From NCBI RefSeq assembly GCF_014218275.1, contig NZ_AP023213.1:3078001-3142000 (forward strand): a stretch of DNA of 64,000 bases, read 5' to 3'. Shown here in pieces: positions 28,108-37,783 of this stretch. The position numbers and the translations under genes were made by a program. How positions within the stretch are numbered: the first letter of the stretch is position 1; every line of letters begins with the position of its first letter. The notes below the pieces were generated by a model that saw only the letters and a list, made by a program, of their open reading frames with translations, was not told the origin of the DNA and did not search any database. Source of the DNA: Citrifermentans bremense (lineage in GTDB: Bacteria; Desulfobacterota; Desulfuromonadia; Geobacterales; Geobacteraceae).

Positions 28108-28128
28108 ATCTAGCTAGACTGGCTAGAT
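28108..28128. promoter_or_regulatory. Inverted repeat, probable TA operator
   Basis: ATCTAGC and GCTAGAT are perfect 7-bp arms around TAGACTG, 13 bp upstream of the antitoxin start and next to its AGGAG site. Phd/VapB-type antitoxins usually bind such a repeat to repress their own operon. Confidence 0.6.
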
Positions 28129-28141
28129 TGAGGAGAACCCT

Positions 28142-28423
28142 ATGAAAAATAATAAAAAACATTCCCCACACGTCGGATCCTGGCAACTCCAGGATGCAAA
28201 GAACCGTCTGAGCCAGGTGGTGAACTCGGCCCGATCCGTAGGCCCTCAGACCATCACTCTTCGCGGTGAACCGGCAGCGGTGGTCATCTCCATCGAGGAG
28301 TACCGGAAGATGGTTGGGAAGCCTAAAACATCTCTATCCGCCTTTTTTGCTCAGTCTCCACTTTATAATGTCGAACTCGATCTCACGCGCAGCACCGATC
28401 TGCCTCGGGAGGTGGATCTGTGA
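28142..28423 (+). CDS. Phd/YefM-family antitoxin
   Basis: 93 aa. WQLQDAKNRLSQVVNSA and PQTITLRGEPAAVVISIEEY are the classic Phd/YefM DNA-binding fold; the C-terminal PLYNVELDLTRSTDLP would bind the toxin. ATG 28142 sits behind GAGGAG. It overlaps the toxin gene by 4 bp. It should neutralise the PIN toxin and repress the operon with it through the inverted repeat at 28108-28128. Confidence 0.9.
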   Translation: MKNNKKHSPHVGSWQLQDAKNRLSQVVNSARSVGPQTITLRGEPAAVVISIEEYRKMVGKPKTSLSAFFAQSPLYNVELDLTRSTDLPREVDL

Positions 28424-28845
28424 ATGTGAAGTATCTGCTGGATACCTGCCTGGTTTCAGAATTGGTCAAAAAAGAGCCAGACGCAAAGGTAGTGGTTTGG
28501 CTGGATGGCTGTGACGAAGAGAACCTGTTTTTAAGCGTATTGACCATAGGAGAGATCCAAAAGGGTATCAGCAAGTTACCGGATGGTGAGCGCAAGGAAA
28601 CTCTTCAGAGGTGGCTCGAAGACGACCTGACAGAGCGATTTAAGGGAAGGATCTTGGATGTGGATAGGGATGCAGCCATGGCGTGGGGTAGACTTTTGGG
28701 ATCTTCAGCGAGCAGAGGCGAAACGCTTCCGGTAATGGACTCCTTAATCGCCGCTACGGCTATCAATTGGGGGCTGGTTGTTGTGACGCGGAACGTCAAA
28801 GACATGGGACGATGCACGGAGAGTTTATTTAATCCGTGGGAGTGA
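28420..28845 (+). CDS. PIN-domain toxin, VapC/FitB type
   Basis: 141 aa from a GTG that overlaps the antitoxin stop (GTGA). PIN catalytic acids are in YLLDTCLVSEL (Asp8), LTIGEIQKGI (Glu), LPVMDSLIAATA (Asp) and VVVTRNVKDM (Asp near the end). PIN toxins cleave RNA, often tRNA or rRNA, when the antitoxin is lost. The acid set looks complete, so the toxin is likely active. Confidence 0.92.
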   Translation: MNVKYLLDTCLVSELVKKEPDAKVVVWLDGCDEENLFLSVLTIGEIQKGISKLPDGERKETLQRWLEDDLTERFKGRILDVDRDAAMAWGRLLGSSASRGETLPVMDSLIAATAINWGLVVVTRNVKDMGRCTESLFNPWE

Positions 28846-28989
28846 AGTCCCGAACCAACACATCAACGTTCGACCGCCGCGGGCTCTACTGCGGCATCAT
28901 AACGGACAAGGCCACGAAGATATGTGCAGGGACAACGGGGATGAATTCAGATACTTGTTGGAGGAAGAATAGGAGTGTCATCGGGAAAT

Positions 28990-29309
28990 AAAGTCTTGAA
29001 CTGCTACTGGGCCTTTTCCTGGGATCTTAGAGCTCATGTTTACCCATGACAGGTACATAAGCTCTGGAAAGGCTTATCTATTGGCGATGCCTGAGTTGGC
29101 TTCCACTATTGGAACAGTGTCGCCCCTCCCATTGCTTCATTTTCGAGGCTCATTCCCTTCACCCTTTCGGCTTACGGCCTGCCTGCTTGCTGTCCTACGC
29201 TTAAAGCATGATGTTACCATCATGCTTCCAAGGACTTGCTACCCTGGTTGGCCAACCTTCTGGGGCGGGATTCTCACCCGCTAGATTACGCGACCTTGCC
29301 CGGCCGCAC
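28990..29309 (-). ncRNA. 5' fragment of a group II intron
   Basis: Read on the minus strand, it begins at 29309 with GTGCGGCCGGGCAAGG, close to the GUGYG start of group II introns. It goes on with typical domain I helices: GCGGGTGAGAATCCCGC, GGTTGGCCAACC, GCATGATGGTAACATCATGC, and a CAGGCCGTAAGCCG segment. No reverse transcriptase and no domain V/VI lie downstream before the VapC gene, so it is truncated at the 3' side. The 250 bp between it and the AddA-like stop hold nothing I recognise. Boundaries at the lower end are approximate. Confidence 0.65.
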
Positions 29310-29565
29310 TCCAATTTCAACCCACCATCGGCATCTTGAGACCCAACCTGCAATCAGTAACACTCCTCAATATTTTCTGGGGGGGCACCGTTGGACGCCG
29401 ATACTGGGTTAAAATTCGAAGCCGGTCCACACCGGCCACCTCTGGGGGATCGAGTTGCGGACACTGCGGAGGTGGAAGGCCACCGACGGCCTTGTCGTTG
29501 GTGATAAGCGACCCGAAGCCGTCCATCCTCGTCCCACATTTAGCGATACGCAGGCTTTTAGCCCC

Positions 29566-32500
29566 CTACAACTCGGACATGCTTACCTTCCCATGGCTCA
29601 CCCAGTTGATGACAAGACCTAAAACCTTCTTATCTGGCCACAGGGAGTACACTGCTTCACGATAAACCTCCAGTTGTGGCCGATAAAAAGCAAAAAGACG
29701 GTCAAATTCCTCCGATTGGTCACTCTTATGATCCACTATCCACAGACCGGCAGGGGTCTCTACCAGCAGGTCGATGGAACCGGCCACCACGCTGCCCTCC
29801 TTATTCTGGGCCAGGATCGGCACTTCCACATGGCCCCTTTCCGCCACCAAGGAATCTTTGAGCCAGGTGCGGAAGGCTTCTATCCCCACACCGATAGCAA
29901 CTCTTCCCGCCTCGCTTAGCATTACCCCAAGAGAATCCGCCACAAGTTGCAGGCGATCAGGAGTATCCACGGAGGCTTCAAAACACCGGTGCAGGAAGGT
30001 CCCGCGGTCAAATCCCTTGATCTCCAGATCCACACGGAGCGGTTCCCCATAAGCTATGGTGATTATCCTCCCCGCTTCTGCTCCATGCTGCGAGGAGGGT
30101 GTAACGACTTCCGGTGTCAGCTTACAGTACACCGCGCCCGGCCGGATCGCCCGCCTGCCGAAGGATGGAAGTTCCTTTGCCCCCTGAGATGTCTCGTCTT
30201 CAAAACCCTCGGGGGCATGCTTTCCACACTGCACCACGCGACAGTCGAACTTCTCTCCAAGCACGATCATCTTGTTACCGTCAATCTCGACCCGTCCCGC
30301 TTGCTGGAGAATCGTCCAGTACGAGCACTTTTCAGGCTCCTGGTACCGGCGGCACTCCAAGATCACCTTCTCGCGCGCCCTCGTGATGGCGACATAAATA
30401 AGGCGAACTGCGGATTCTCGAAGTTCCGGCATCAGCGGCTCGGCAAAGCGCTCCTGCGTCTCAGGAGCCACAAAAGCGGGGCTAATCTCCATACGCGCTT
30501 TATCGAGAACTGCAGCCAAGTTGTCAAAATCATCGTACACAACGGACATTTCGGGAAAACGCGAATAAACCTCCGTGTCGGTGGCGCAGACAGCGACAAC
30601 CGGCCATTCTCTTCCTTTGGAGCTGTGCCAGGTGGTGAGCACAACGGCGTCCTCGTCCAGTACCCGTGGTGCCGGCTGCTTGTTATCCCGCTCCACCTTG
30701 CCACGCAGCCAGGCAAGAAAAGTTTTCAAACCGCTGCCATAGTATCTGCCGCTGACCAGGGCTTCGACGTTCGCGCCCTGGAATTCCGCAGCTTCACCCT
30801 GCAGCCGGAGCAGGTTGGCGCGCGCCGAGGCGGCATCGGGCCAACTGCTGCAGACACCATAGAGGTCCAGTGCCTCCAGCGCCGAGGCCACCAGTTCTGT
30901 CACCGTGGCCTCGACGGAAGATGGGACCAGTGCATCCAGTCTCGCCAGCACCGGGTCGTCGAGTTTCCGGCCGTCTAAGAGCTCCGCTACGGCGCTCTGG
31001 AGATCATGCACCCCCAACTCTGTCACCGCCAGATAAAGGGCTGCATGACGATCCGAAGGGTCGGCAAGGTAGCTGAGGGCATGAAAGGCGATCTGCACGG
31101 GGCGGGAATCAAACCAACCGTCCTCGTCCATGCGTGTCTTGATGCCCAATTGCCGTAGGGCCTCGGCGTACCGCTCAAGCCGCTCCTTGATGGGACAGAG
31201 AACCGCTACATCTCCGCCGCGGATCCTCCTCTCCTTCTTGAGGCGCTTGTCGTAGATCTTCTGCTTATCATCCGCTAAAAGATCGCGGATTCTGAGCGCC
31301 ATGTACTGAGCGGGTATCCGCGTGCTGCCCCGGTACGGTCCCTCCTCGAAGTCCATCACCTCCAACGCCGTCTGGTGGCTCGGATAATCCGCCATGGGCG
31401 CGAGCTCGGTATAGGCATCGCCGAACAGCCCCTTCCCCACCTGGTTCACCCACTTCATGACCTTCGGAGTTGAGCGCCAGTTACCGGTCAAAGGCTTTGT
31501 GTCATTACGTGCTGCCAGGTTTTCCAGAAGACGCGGATCCGCATTTTGAAAGCCCATGATTGCCTGCTTGAGGTCGCCGACAATCACCGCAGGGACACCG
31601 CTTGAGAAAAGTGCCCACACCAAGGCGAACTGCAGGGGGTTCGTGTCCTGGAATTCGTCGATGACCAAGCAGTCCACCCGCGTTTTCAGCTCCTCGAGGA
31701 CGTCCGGCCGCTGGGCGAGGAGGCGCTGGCTGATCGCCAGCATATCGCTGTAGTCCACGAGTCCCTTCACCCTCTTCCCCGCGGCATAGCGATTCAGGCA
31801 TTCCTGGCTCACTTCCAGCAGCCCCTCGACGTGCTTCATCGCCTGTTCCCGGGGGCCCGGGTGAGTGGGAAGCGCCTCGGCGGCCGCCATCACCGCCTCC
31901 GCCAACGCATCGTAGCCGCTCGGGGTTTGGGCACCCCGTTTGGAGAGTCTGAGCTGCCGCAGACGCTGCCAAGTTTGCCAGTCCTGATCCAGGTTCTCGG
32001 GATTGGAGGCGCGGGCCAGAGCCAGGAAGTCCTCCCGAAACTCCTTTTCAGCTGTCTTGTTCCCGGTAAAAAGAGGAACGAGGCTCTTGGGAAAGGCTTG
32101 CAGGAGGGCCGTCACCGCCCGTTGCAGCGCCTCCTTGAGAGGCTTGGCCTGCGCCGTCTGCCCGTATACCCTCTCGACCATCTTCAGCGCATGCGGCGTG
32201 ATCCGGGGATCCTCCTCCAAACGCCCTATGGAGCGAAGCTTCGCTATCAGTTGCAGCACCCGCTCTTTGAACTGATCCTCAGCACCGGTACCGGTGTTGA
32301 AGTTGTAACGGTAGCCGTAGGCGGCAAGGTTCCCCAGCACATCCTCCGCTCGGTCGGCTGCCGCAAGAGCCGTGCGTATCAGAACCGCCTCCTCGTCCTC
32401 ATTCAAGAGACGCGGCGCCGGAGAGAGCCCGGCATCGAAGGCGAATTCACTGAGCACCCTAAGACCGAAGCCATGGATGGTGGAGATATAGGAGCGCTCT

Positions 32501-32715
32501 AGCTTGAGAGCGTCATCAAGCCGCCCCCGCGAGACCAGTTCCTCGCGAATGCGGTCCTTCAGCTCCCCGGCTGCGGCTTCAGTAAACGTTACTGCCACAA
32601 TGCGATCCGGTTCTACCCATCCCTTGCCCACCCACTCCGCCAAGGTTTTCTGTAGCGTATAGGTCTTCCCCGATCCGGCTCCCGCCGGGATGATAGTAAG
32701 CGGCGGTATGGCCAT
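29566..32715 (-). CDS. AddA-like UvrD-type helicase-exonuclease
   Basis: 1049 aa. PAGAGSGKTYTL (motif I), VTFTEAAAGELK, DEFQDTNP (II), GDLKQAIMGFQNADP (III), NWRSTP (IV), TTWHSSKGREWPVV (V) and YVAITRAREKVIL (VI) give a full SF1A helicase. The C-terminal nuclease has GSIDLLVETPAGLWIVDHKS with the Asp and DHK triad. Its ATG shares one base with the stop of the AddB-like gene (TGATG). Together they should resect DNA ends like AddAB. Its place in an island beside other nucleases points to a defence or plasmid-borne version, not the housekeeping one. Confidence 0.9.
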   Translation of the reverse strand: MAIPPLTIIPAGAGSGKTYTLQKTLAEWVGKGWVEPDRIVAVTFTEAAAGELKDRIREELVSRGRLDDALKLERSYISTIHGFGLRVLSEFAFDAGLSPAPRLLNEDEEAVLIRTALAAADRAEDVLGNLAAYGYRYNFNTGTGAEDQFKERVLQLIAKLRSIGRLEEDPRITPHALKMVERVYGQTAQAKPLKEALQRAVTALLQAFPKSLVPLFTGNKTAEKEFREDFLALARASNPENLDQDWQTWQRLRQLRLSKRGAQTPSGYDALAEAVMAAAEALPTHPGPREQAMKHVEGLLEVSQECLNRYAAGKRVKGLVDYSDMLAISQRLLAQRPDVLEELKTRVDCLVIDEFQDTNPLQFALVWALFSSGVPAVIVGDLKQAIMGFQNADPRLLENLAARNDTKPLTGNWRSTPKVMKWVNQVGKGLFGDAYTELAPMADYPSHQTALEVMDFEEGPYRGSTRIPAQYMALRIRDLLADDKQKIYDKRLKKERRIRGGDVAVLCPIKERLERYAEALRQLGIKTRMDEDGWFDSRPVQIAFHALSYLADPSDRHAALYLAVTELGVHDLQSAVAELLDGRKLDDPVLARLDALVPSSVEATVTELVASALEALDLYGVCSSWPDAASARANLLRLQGEAAEFQGANVEALVSGRYYGSGLKTFLAWLRGKVERDNKQPAPRVLDEDAVVLTTWHSSKGREWPVVAVCATDTEVYSRFPEMSVVYDDFDNLAAVLDKARMEISPAFVAPETQERFAEPLMPELRESAVRLIYVAITRAREKVILECRRYQEPEKCSYWTILQQAGRVEIDGNKMIVLGEKFDCRVVQCGKHAPEGFEDETSQGAKELPSFGRRAIRPGAVYCKLTPEVVTPSSQHGAEAGRIITIAYGEPLRVDLEIKGFDRGTFLHRCFEASVDTPDRLQLVADSLGVMLSEAGRVAIGVGIEAFRTWLKDSLVAERGHVEVPILAQNKEGSVVAGSIDLLVETPAGLWIVDHKSDQSEEFDRLFAFYRPQLEVYREAVYSLWPDKKVLGLVINWVSHGKVSMSEL

Positions 32716-35498
32716 CAGTTGTTCCCCCTTTGCCGGACTTGGTCGTTGGTATCCTCACCTTCGTCGCCGGGGTCGTCCTTCATGAATAGTGGTATGAGCG
32801 GAGTGTCGTCCACGGCGTACATGGTGATGCCGGCGTTGGACTTGAACCAGTCCGGATCGCCCTCGTGATTTAGAGTCACCTTCCCCAGGCGCAGTTCGGC
32901 GATCCTCTCCCTGATCAGCTCTATGGCGTTAACGGAGATTCCGGAGCCCAGCTCCTCCATTCCCGCCACTTTCCCGTCGATCCAGCCACTGCTGTCGGCA
33001 AGGGCGGTCTGATCATTCATCAGGTAGTACACCACCCCAATCTCGCCAGCTTGCTCCAGCGCCTCCTTGAGGGCACCCTCAGCAGACTTGCTGCCGCCGG
33101 TCTGGATCATGAGACGATACAGGGATGCCTGACTGTCGTACCCCTTTTTCATGCGCTCGCGCCGCTGTCCGCTCCCGGCCTTCTTGTAATCGACTACGTA
33201 GAGTTGCCCTCCCGGGAGCCTTAGCAACAGATCGGCACTGCCGTGGATGGGCAGGGTGTCGAGCACCCCCTTGAGCCAGACTTCATTCCCCAGGACCTCC
33301 GCCCCGATCTGCTCTAACAGCCCTCTCCAGTGCAGTGCCGCCACCTCGACCTCCTTTGCGAGATGACGACGTTCCACGTGCCACTCCGGCTCCAAGAGAA
33401 GCGGCTTCTTCCGTTCGATCGCCTGGTCGAGCAGGATGGGCACCCGCGCTTTCACCTCCGCGGGGCTCGGAAGCGGCTGGCCGGGCCTGAAGAGGTGTTC
33501 GAAGACGTGGTGGGCGAGGGTTCCCTTGGAAGCGACATCCAGCGACTCCGGGCTCCACTCCCGCGGCTGTAGGCCGGCTCGGCTAAGGAGCCATGCCAAG
33601 GGCGAGACCATGAGGGTGTCGAGACTGCTAGGGGATTGCGGCTTAGGCGAGCCGTCCTCGTAACAATGGATTGCCAAGAGATCCCGCTTGAGGAAGAGGT
33701 CGTCCTTTTTCAGTTCGCGCTGAGGCAGCGGATTAGACGGCGGGGCGGTCGGCAGAGAAGCCACCTTCATTCGTTCCTCTTCCCGGTCCAGTTCCAGTAC
33801 CAGTTCGTCGGGCTCGTCCGCTCCGAAGACCTTGGCGAGGTAGGTGAGGGTCTGGGAGGGGCGCAGCGGTTTCCCAAAGGGATCACGGCGGGGCATGAAC
33901 AGGTTGAGTCGCTGCGACGCGCACCCGATCTGCTCACGCAGTTCGGAACGGCGCCGCATTGCCCCTGCGCTGGGGGGCTCGACGGCGTAGCCAGCTGCCG
34001 CAAGAGCTTCGAGATCTGCGTCGGAAAAGACGGACGACACCGAGGGCTCCCGCGGATAGCGGCCGTCAACGAAACCGAGCACGAAGAGGTGTCGCACTTG
34101 GCGCCATGGGAGTTCGTAGTCAAGAAAGACCGCTGCTCCCTCCCGCACCAGGACCCCGGCCGCGGGACCAGTCACCGTTTCCGGCGCGGCGATCCGCATG
34201 AGGTCCCCCCAAGGCACCGCCCCTTCCTCCGTGAGCTCCGCCCGGCACCGTTTTATCGTCGCTAGGGCGCGCGCCACATGCACTTCCATCCCCTCAACAC
34301 CACGCAGGAGCGCAGCGAATCGCAGCAGCGCTTTGGCCAAAGCGGCCGCATCATCGATACGCTTGGCCAGAAGGCGCAGCATCCGCTTCCCTTTTTCCGC
34401 CATGCCCTGAGGCGCCCGCAGATCAGGTGCACCCTCGCCCACTGCCTCCTGAGCGAGATCGTTACCGGTCTCCCGGCTCCAGGGCATGAGCGGAGAAGAA
34501 AGAAGCGCGGCCAGGGCCAGCGCGGGGGGCGGTTGTCGGCGGGTAGCAAGAAACGAGAATACCGCCTCCTTCCCCAAGTCGCGCACCGGCTTCTCCACGG
34601 GAAGGCCGGACAGCGGCAGTCCCGCGCGGCGACACAGGAGATCAAGAGCGTCAAGATAGCACCGCTCGTCCGGGACCAGGAAACCGAGGTCGGACGGTTC
34701 AAGTGCGGGGTCACCGGACAGCGCCTGCTGGGCCATCCCCACCGCCACCTCAACCTCCTCCAGAAAATCCCTCACTGCCAGGCACTGCACAGAAGGATCG
34801 AGCGACACGGTTGCCGCACCTGCTCCGAAAATGTTGCGCTGAAGAGCACCGAGTGAAGTTTCCGGTTTGGCGGCAGGAACGCAAGCCGTCAGAGCGGTAT
34901 GGAGCGCAGCAAAGCGCCCTCCGTCCGCAGAACAATCACGTGAGAGCTTCCCGAGGAGCGCCTCCTGCCAAGGGTTGAGTTTCAGGCGCACCGGATCACG
35001 GTAGACCCGTAAGGAACGGATCGTCTGTTCCGGCCCTCCCCCTAGAATCGAGGAGATGACCTCAAGGTGGGGTGGGAGTAGGAAGCCCATCCGTTCGTGG
35101 AGCCGACCGAGATCGCGAAGGTGCCGGTGAGCACGGGATGGAAGGATGCCATCAGCAGGAATGGTGAGTCGGCCGGAGGGGCCCGCACCCTCCAGGAGAA
35201 AGGCAAGGGTCGAGGCGACGGTCGCTATCGTCTCGTCAGGAGCCACTGCGAGGCTCTCGCTCCAGAATGAGCTGGAGAGCTCGCCTGCGGCGCGTTCCAG
35301 CGCATCCTGCCATGACGATCTTGGTTCCGGCAGCAAGTACGCCTCTCGGGCGCGCTCCAGGAGCTCCTGCCAAGTGCCCACGACGAGCCCCGCAGCGCCG
35401 CCGCGCTCAGCAACTGCTCGCCGTGCCGCGCGGGCGGAGGTCCTGTCAGGGAAGAGGAAAAAGTGTAGTGTCGCGTCGATGTTGAGAGGCGTGGACAT
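32715..35498 (-). CDS. AddB-like nuclease subunit
   Basis: 927 aa from ATG 35498 behind AAGGAGACC. The N-terminal two-thirds look like a degenerate helicase scaffold with no clear Walker A (LHFFLFPDRTSARAARRA). The C-terminal nuclease shows VSPLAWLLSRAG, GTLAHHVFEHLF, GSADLLLRLPGGQLYVVDYK (Asp, Asp-Tyr-Lys). I saw no iron-sulphur cysteine set of the kind known in AddB. Partner of the AddA-like protein by operon overlap and domain logic. Confidence 0.85.
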   Translation of the reverse strand: MSTPLNIDATLHFFLFPDRTSARAARRAVAERGGAAGLVVGTWQELLERAREAYLLPEPRSSWQDALERAAGELSSSFWSESLAVAPDETIATVASTLAFLLEGAGPSGRLTIPADGILPSRAHRHLRDLGRLHERMGFLLPPHLEVISSILGGGPEQTIRSLRVYRDPVRLKLNPWQEALLGKLSRDCSADGGRFAALHTALTACVPAAKPETSLGALQRNIFGAGAATVSLDPSVQCLAVRDFLEEVEVAVGMAQQALSGDPALEPSDLGFLVPDERCYLDALDLLCRRAGLPLSGLPVEKPVRDLGKEAVFSFLATRRQPPPALALAALLSSPLMPWSRETGNDLAQEAVGEGAPDLRAPQGMAEKGKRMLRLLAKRIDDAAALAKALLRFAALLRGVEGMEVHVARALATIKRCRAELTEEGAVPWGDLMRIAAPETVTGPAAGVLVREGAAVFLDYELPWRQVRHLFVLGFVDGRYPREPSVSSVFSDADLEALAAAGYAVEPPSAGAMRRRSELREQIGCASQRLNLFMPRRDPFGKPLRPSQTLTYLAKVFGADEPDELVLELDREEERMKVASLPTAPPSNPLPQRELKKDDLFLKRDLLAIHCYEDGSPKPQSPSSLDTLMVSPLAWLLSRAGLQPREWSPESLDVASKGTLAHHVFEHLFRPGQPLPSPAEVKARVPILLDQAIERKKPLLLEPEWHVERRHLAKEVEVAALHWRGLLEQIGAEVLGNEVWLKGVLDTLPIHGSADLLLRLPGGQLYVVDYKKAGSGQRRERMKKGYDSQASLYRLMIQTGGSKSAEGALKEALEQAGEIGVVYYLMNDQTALADSSGWIDGKVAGMEELGSGISVNAIELIRERIAELRLGKVTLNHEGDPDWFKSNAGITMYAVDDTPLIPLFMKDDPGDEGEDTNDQVRQRGNN

Positions 35499-35517
35499 CT
35501 TGGGTCTCCTTGGACCT

Positions 35518-36858
35518 TTACTTCAACATGCGTAGAATGATTCTGTCCTTGCACAGCGTAGCCACTGAGATATCCAGTGGCTTCTCCCCGACCTTTTCCT
35601 TCAGTCGCACCCTGAGCCCCAAATCGTTGAGCTCGGAAGTGGCATCGCTCTTCAGCTTAACGACGTCGAGCAACTGGGGGGCGGAGAGTAGACGCCGGTA
35701 AAAACTACGCGTTCCCTCCTTGGCAGATGCCACGAATCGCTCGATGACCTTTCCCCTCAACGACGCATGCTGATGCTGCCGGGCCAGCGCCGCAACCTGG
35801 GAGAGCTGCCCGGTGATGAAGCCCGGAAGTCCGTCACGCTCGGCGATCTGGAACAGCTCCTCTGCCAGCGCGCCACACCGGTCTTCACTCTCTTCTGCCT
35901 CGAGCTTGGCGCGAAGCAGAGGCTTGAGGTCGAGGCCATCGTCTCCAGACAGCCGCGGCGTCATGTTCTTGGCACGCCCAAAGAGCGCAATGAACCAGTC
36001 GCACAGATCCTCCAGTTCCTGTTCACTAAACCTGGACAGGAAAAGGTCCACCTCCTCCCCTCTCCTATTCCGCACCGCCTCCGGGTCGCTGGCATCACAG
36101 CTCAGGCGGCTGAGCACGTCGAAATGCTCCTCGTCGTTCAGATACTTGGCCAGACCGTACATCGGCACAGGCTCCTTCATTTCTTGGCACCGGTCCGATT
36201 CGGCATTTTGCTGCAGCTGATGGTAGGCGTCGCGCCAGGCGCGCTGGAAGTAGTCGTCCTGGATCTTTTCAAAATGAGGAGCGAATTCTTCCCACACGAT
36301 GAGGCCGGTGTCGGGAAAGCTCTTTCGGGTCTCCACAACCTCAGCCTCTGCAAGGCTCCCGACGCCCAGGGTGGAAAGGAGGAGAAACCTCCTAGCCGGG
36401 GACTGTGGCTGGCGGATTATCGTGTTGAGCGAGTTCCAGTAGCGCGCCATCTGCCCCGGCTTTACGCTGGTATCGAAGACCTTCCCCTCGATGCCGACAA
36501 ACAATGGCAGGGAACCGGCAGAAGTCTGGACCAAGAACGCCAGGTCCAGGTAGTAGGTGCGCCCCTCCTTAGCGGGAAGCGGGAACTCGCGCATGATGGG
36601 CGAGTCGGCGTACTGCTCGTGCAGGCGCAGTTCGGCCGCGAAATAAGGGGAGGCTTCCTTTGGAGACAGGAGGCAGAAATCGTCTGTCACCCCCTCTACC
36701 CCGAAGGTCATGGTGAGGATGTCGCGAAACACGGGGCGATGGGTGCGGTAACAGTAATCGAGGCAAGATGCCAGAAAATAGGTAAAGAAGTCCTCTTTTC
36801 TGCGCAGGACACCCAGGTAGACATCGAACATACGGAAGTCCTGGTTGTGGTCAGTCAT
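35518..36858 (-). CDS. PD-(D/E)xK-like protein beside the AddAB pair
   Basis: 446 aa from ATG 36858 behind GGAGGG. Residues 100-150 give YYLDLAFLVQTS and FVGIEGKVFDTS (Asp...Glu-x-Lys) with a downstream GQMARYWNSL Gln, a PD-(D/E)xK signature. The rest (150-446) is mostly helical: a GEEVDLFLSRFSEQELEDL part and a basic C-terminus. The gene is 19 bp upstream of the AddB-like gene, so all three are one transcript. It may be an extra nuclease or a specificity factor of the complex. Confidence 0.7.
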   Translation of the reverse strand: MTDHNQDFRMFDVYLGVLRRKEDFFTYFLASCLDYCYRTHRPVFRDILTMTFGVEGVTDDFCLLSPKEASPYFAAELRLHEQYADSPIMREFPLPAKEGRTYYLDLAFLVQTSAGSLPLFVGIEGKVFDTSVKPGQMARYWNSLNTIIRQPQSPARRFLLLSTLGVGSLAEAEVVETRKSFPDTGLIVWEEFAPHFEKIQDDYFQRAWRDAYHQLQQNAESDRCQEMKEPVPMYGLAKYLNDEEHFDVLSRLSCDASDPEAVRNRRGEEVDLFLSRFSEQELEDLCDWFIALFGRAKNMTPRLSGDDGLDLKPLLRAKLEAEESEDRCGALAEELFQIAERDGLPGFITGQLSQVAALARQHQHASLRGKVIERFVASAKEGTRSFYRRLLSAPQLLDVVKLKSDATSELNDLGLRVRLKEKVGEKPLDISVATLCKDRIILRMLK

Positions 36859-37141
36859 ATTCCCTCCACCCCTTTACTGGAATAATCACATGGGAAGTTT
36901 CCTATCATACTCATAGTCATCTTGTCACGGACTATCCAGCGCTTCAGCGCGTCGCCTTTTTTTCAAGATACCAGCATTACACGTCACTATCTGTCGCTTA
37001 GCCGCGGTATCGTTGTTTCGTAACGGATCTTGCATTCAGCGCCCCTGGAGTTGGCTGTGCTTACCTGTGGGCATATTGACTTGGAATGCAGGATCAAGTA
37101 TTACCGTAGTGGACTGGAAAATGGACAACAGGGAGCCTCAC

Positions 37142-37753
37142 ATGGACAATAAATTCCTGAAGGCAGTATCGGCGCAAGTCCGTAAGCAGATGAAAACCTT
37201 CGACATCGATGGGTGTCGCCCCTCCCGCAAAATTGAGGGATTTTTAGGCGACGACGAGATACGCGGTTTCAAGGCGGTCTGTATTTATGTCCACGTGGCG
37301 CTTCACGACCGCATCGAGGAAATTTCAACCATTCTCTCCACGATTGATGCTTTCGTTTTCCGGCAGGCACACTACAATCACCTGCGCTACCTCATGTTTT
37401 TTGGAGCTGATACCGCCAGTCTCGTTGCCCCCGGGCCGTCTAATGTGCACCAGGCCATCGCGCAGAAAAAATGGGAGGGCAGCCTGGGGCTGCAGCTTAA
37501 ACCCGAATACGCCGATGCCCAGGCCTTCATCCCGTGCCTACACAACGGACTGCCCTATACAAGGTTTCCCGACCGGCACGACCTGGCGCTCTTTTTCTGT
37601 AAGGGGAAAGACGTCGTGACCACTGAAGAGCAGCAGAAAAGGTTTGGCTCCATAAGGCGGCAGTCACTATGGTTCTTCTTTGGGGAAGACGGGACGATTG
37701 AAATGGAAGCTGGATGGAATGGGGTCGCAGCAGGAGCCCCGCACGCCCGGTAA
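37142..37753 (+). CDS. Hypothetical protein
   Basis: 203 aa from ATG 37142, with GGGAG upstream. Mixed alpha/beta with segments DDEIRGFKAVCIYVHVAL and CLHNGLPYTRFPDRHDLALF. No family or catalytic motif recognised. It is a lone plus-strand gene between two minus-strand groups and converges with the HEAT-repeat gene. The 280 bp before it hold its promoter but no other clear feature. Confidence 0.6.
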   Translation: MDNKFLKAVSAQVRKQMKTFDIDGCRPSRKIEGFLGDDEIRGFKAVCIYVHVALHDRIEEISTILSTIDAFVFRQAHYNHLRYLMFFGADTASLVAPGPSNVHQAIAQKKWEGSLGLQLKPEYADAQAFIPCLHNGLPYTRFPDRHDLALFFCKGKDVVTTEEQQKRFGSIRRQSLWFFFGEDGTIEMEAGWNGVAAGAPHAR

Positions 37754-37783
37754 TTTTTGCACTATCGTTGGTTGGAGATGCAG

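Noticed and set aside
29036-29284. Plus-strand frame of 82 codons
   Set aside because: It lies antisense across the group II intron structure; such frames are recurrent artefacts of this RNA.
35767-36885. 372-codon plus-strand frame opposite the nuclease-like gene
   Set aside because: Its length comes from GC-rich codon structure of the opposite strand; the minus-strand frame has the PD-(D/E)xK motif, a good start site and operon spacing.
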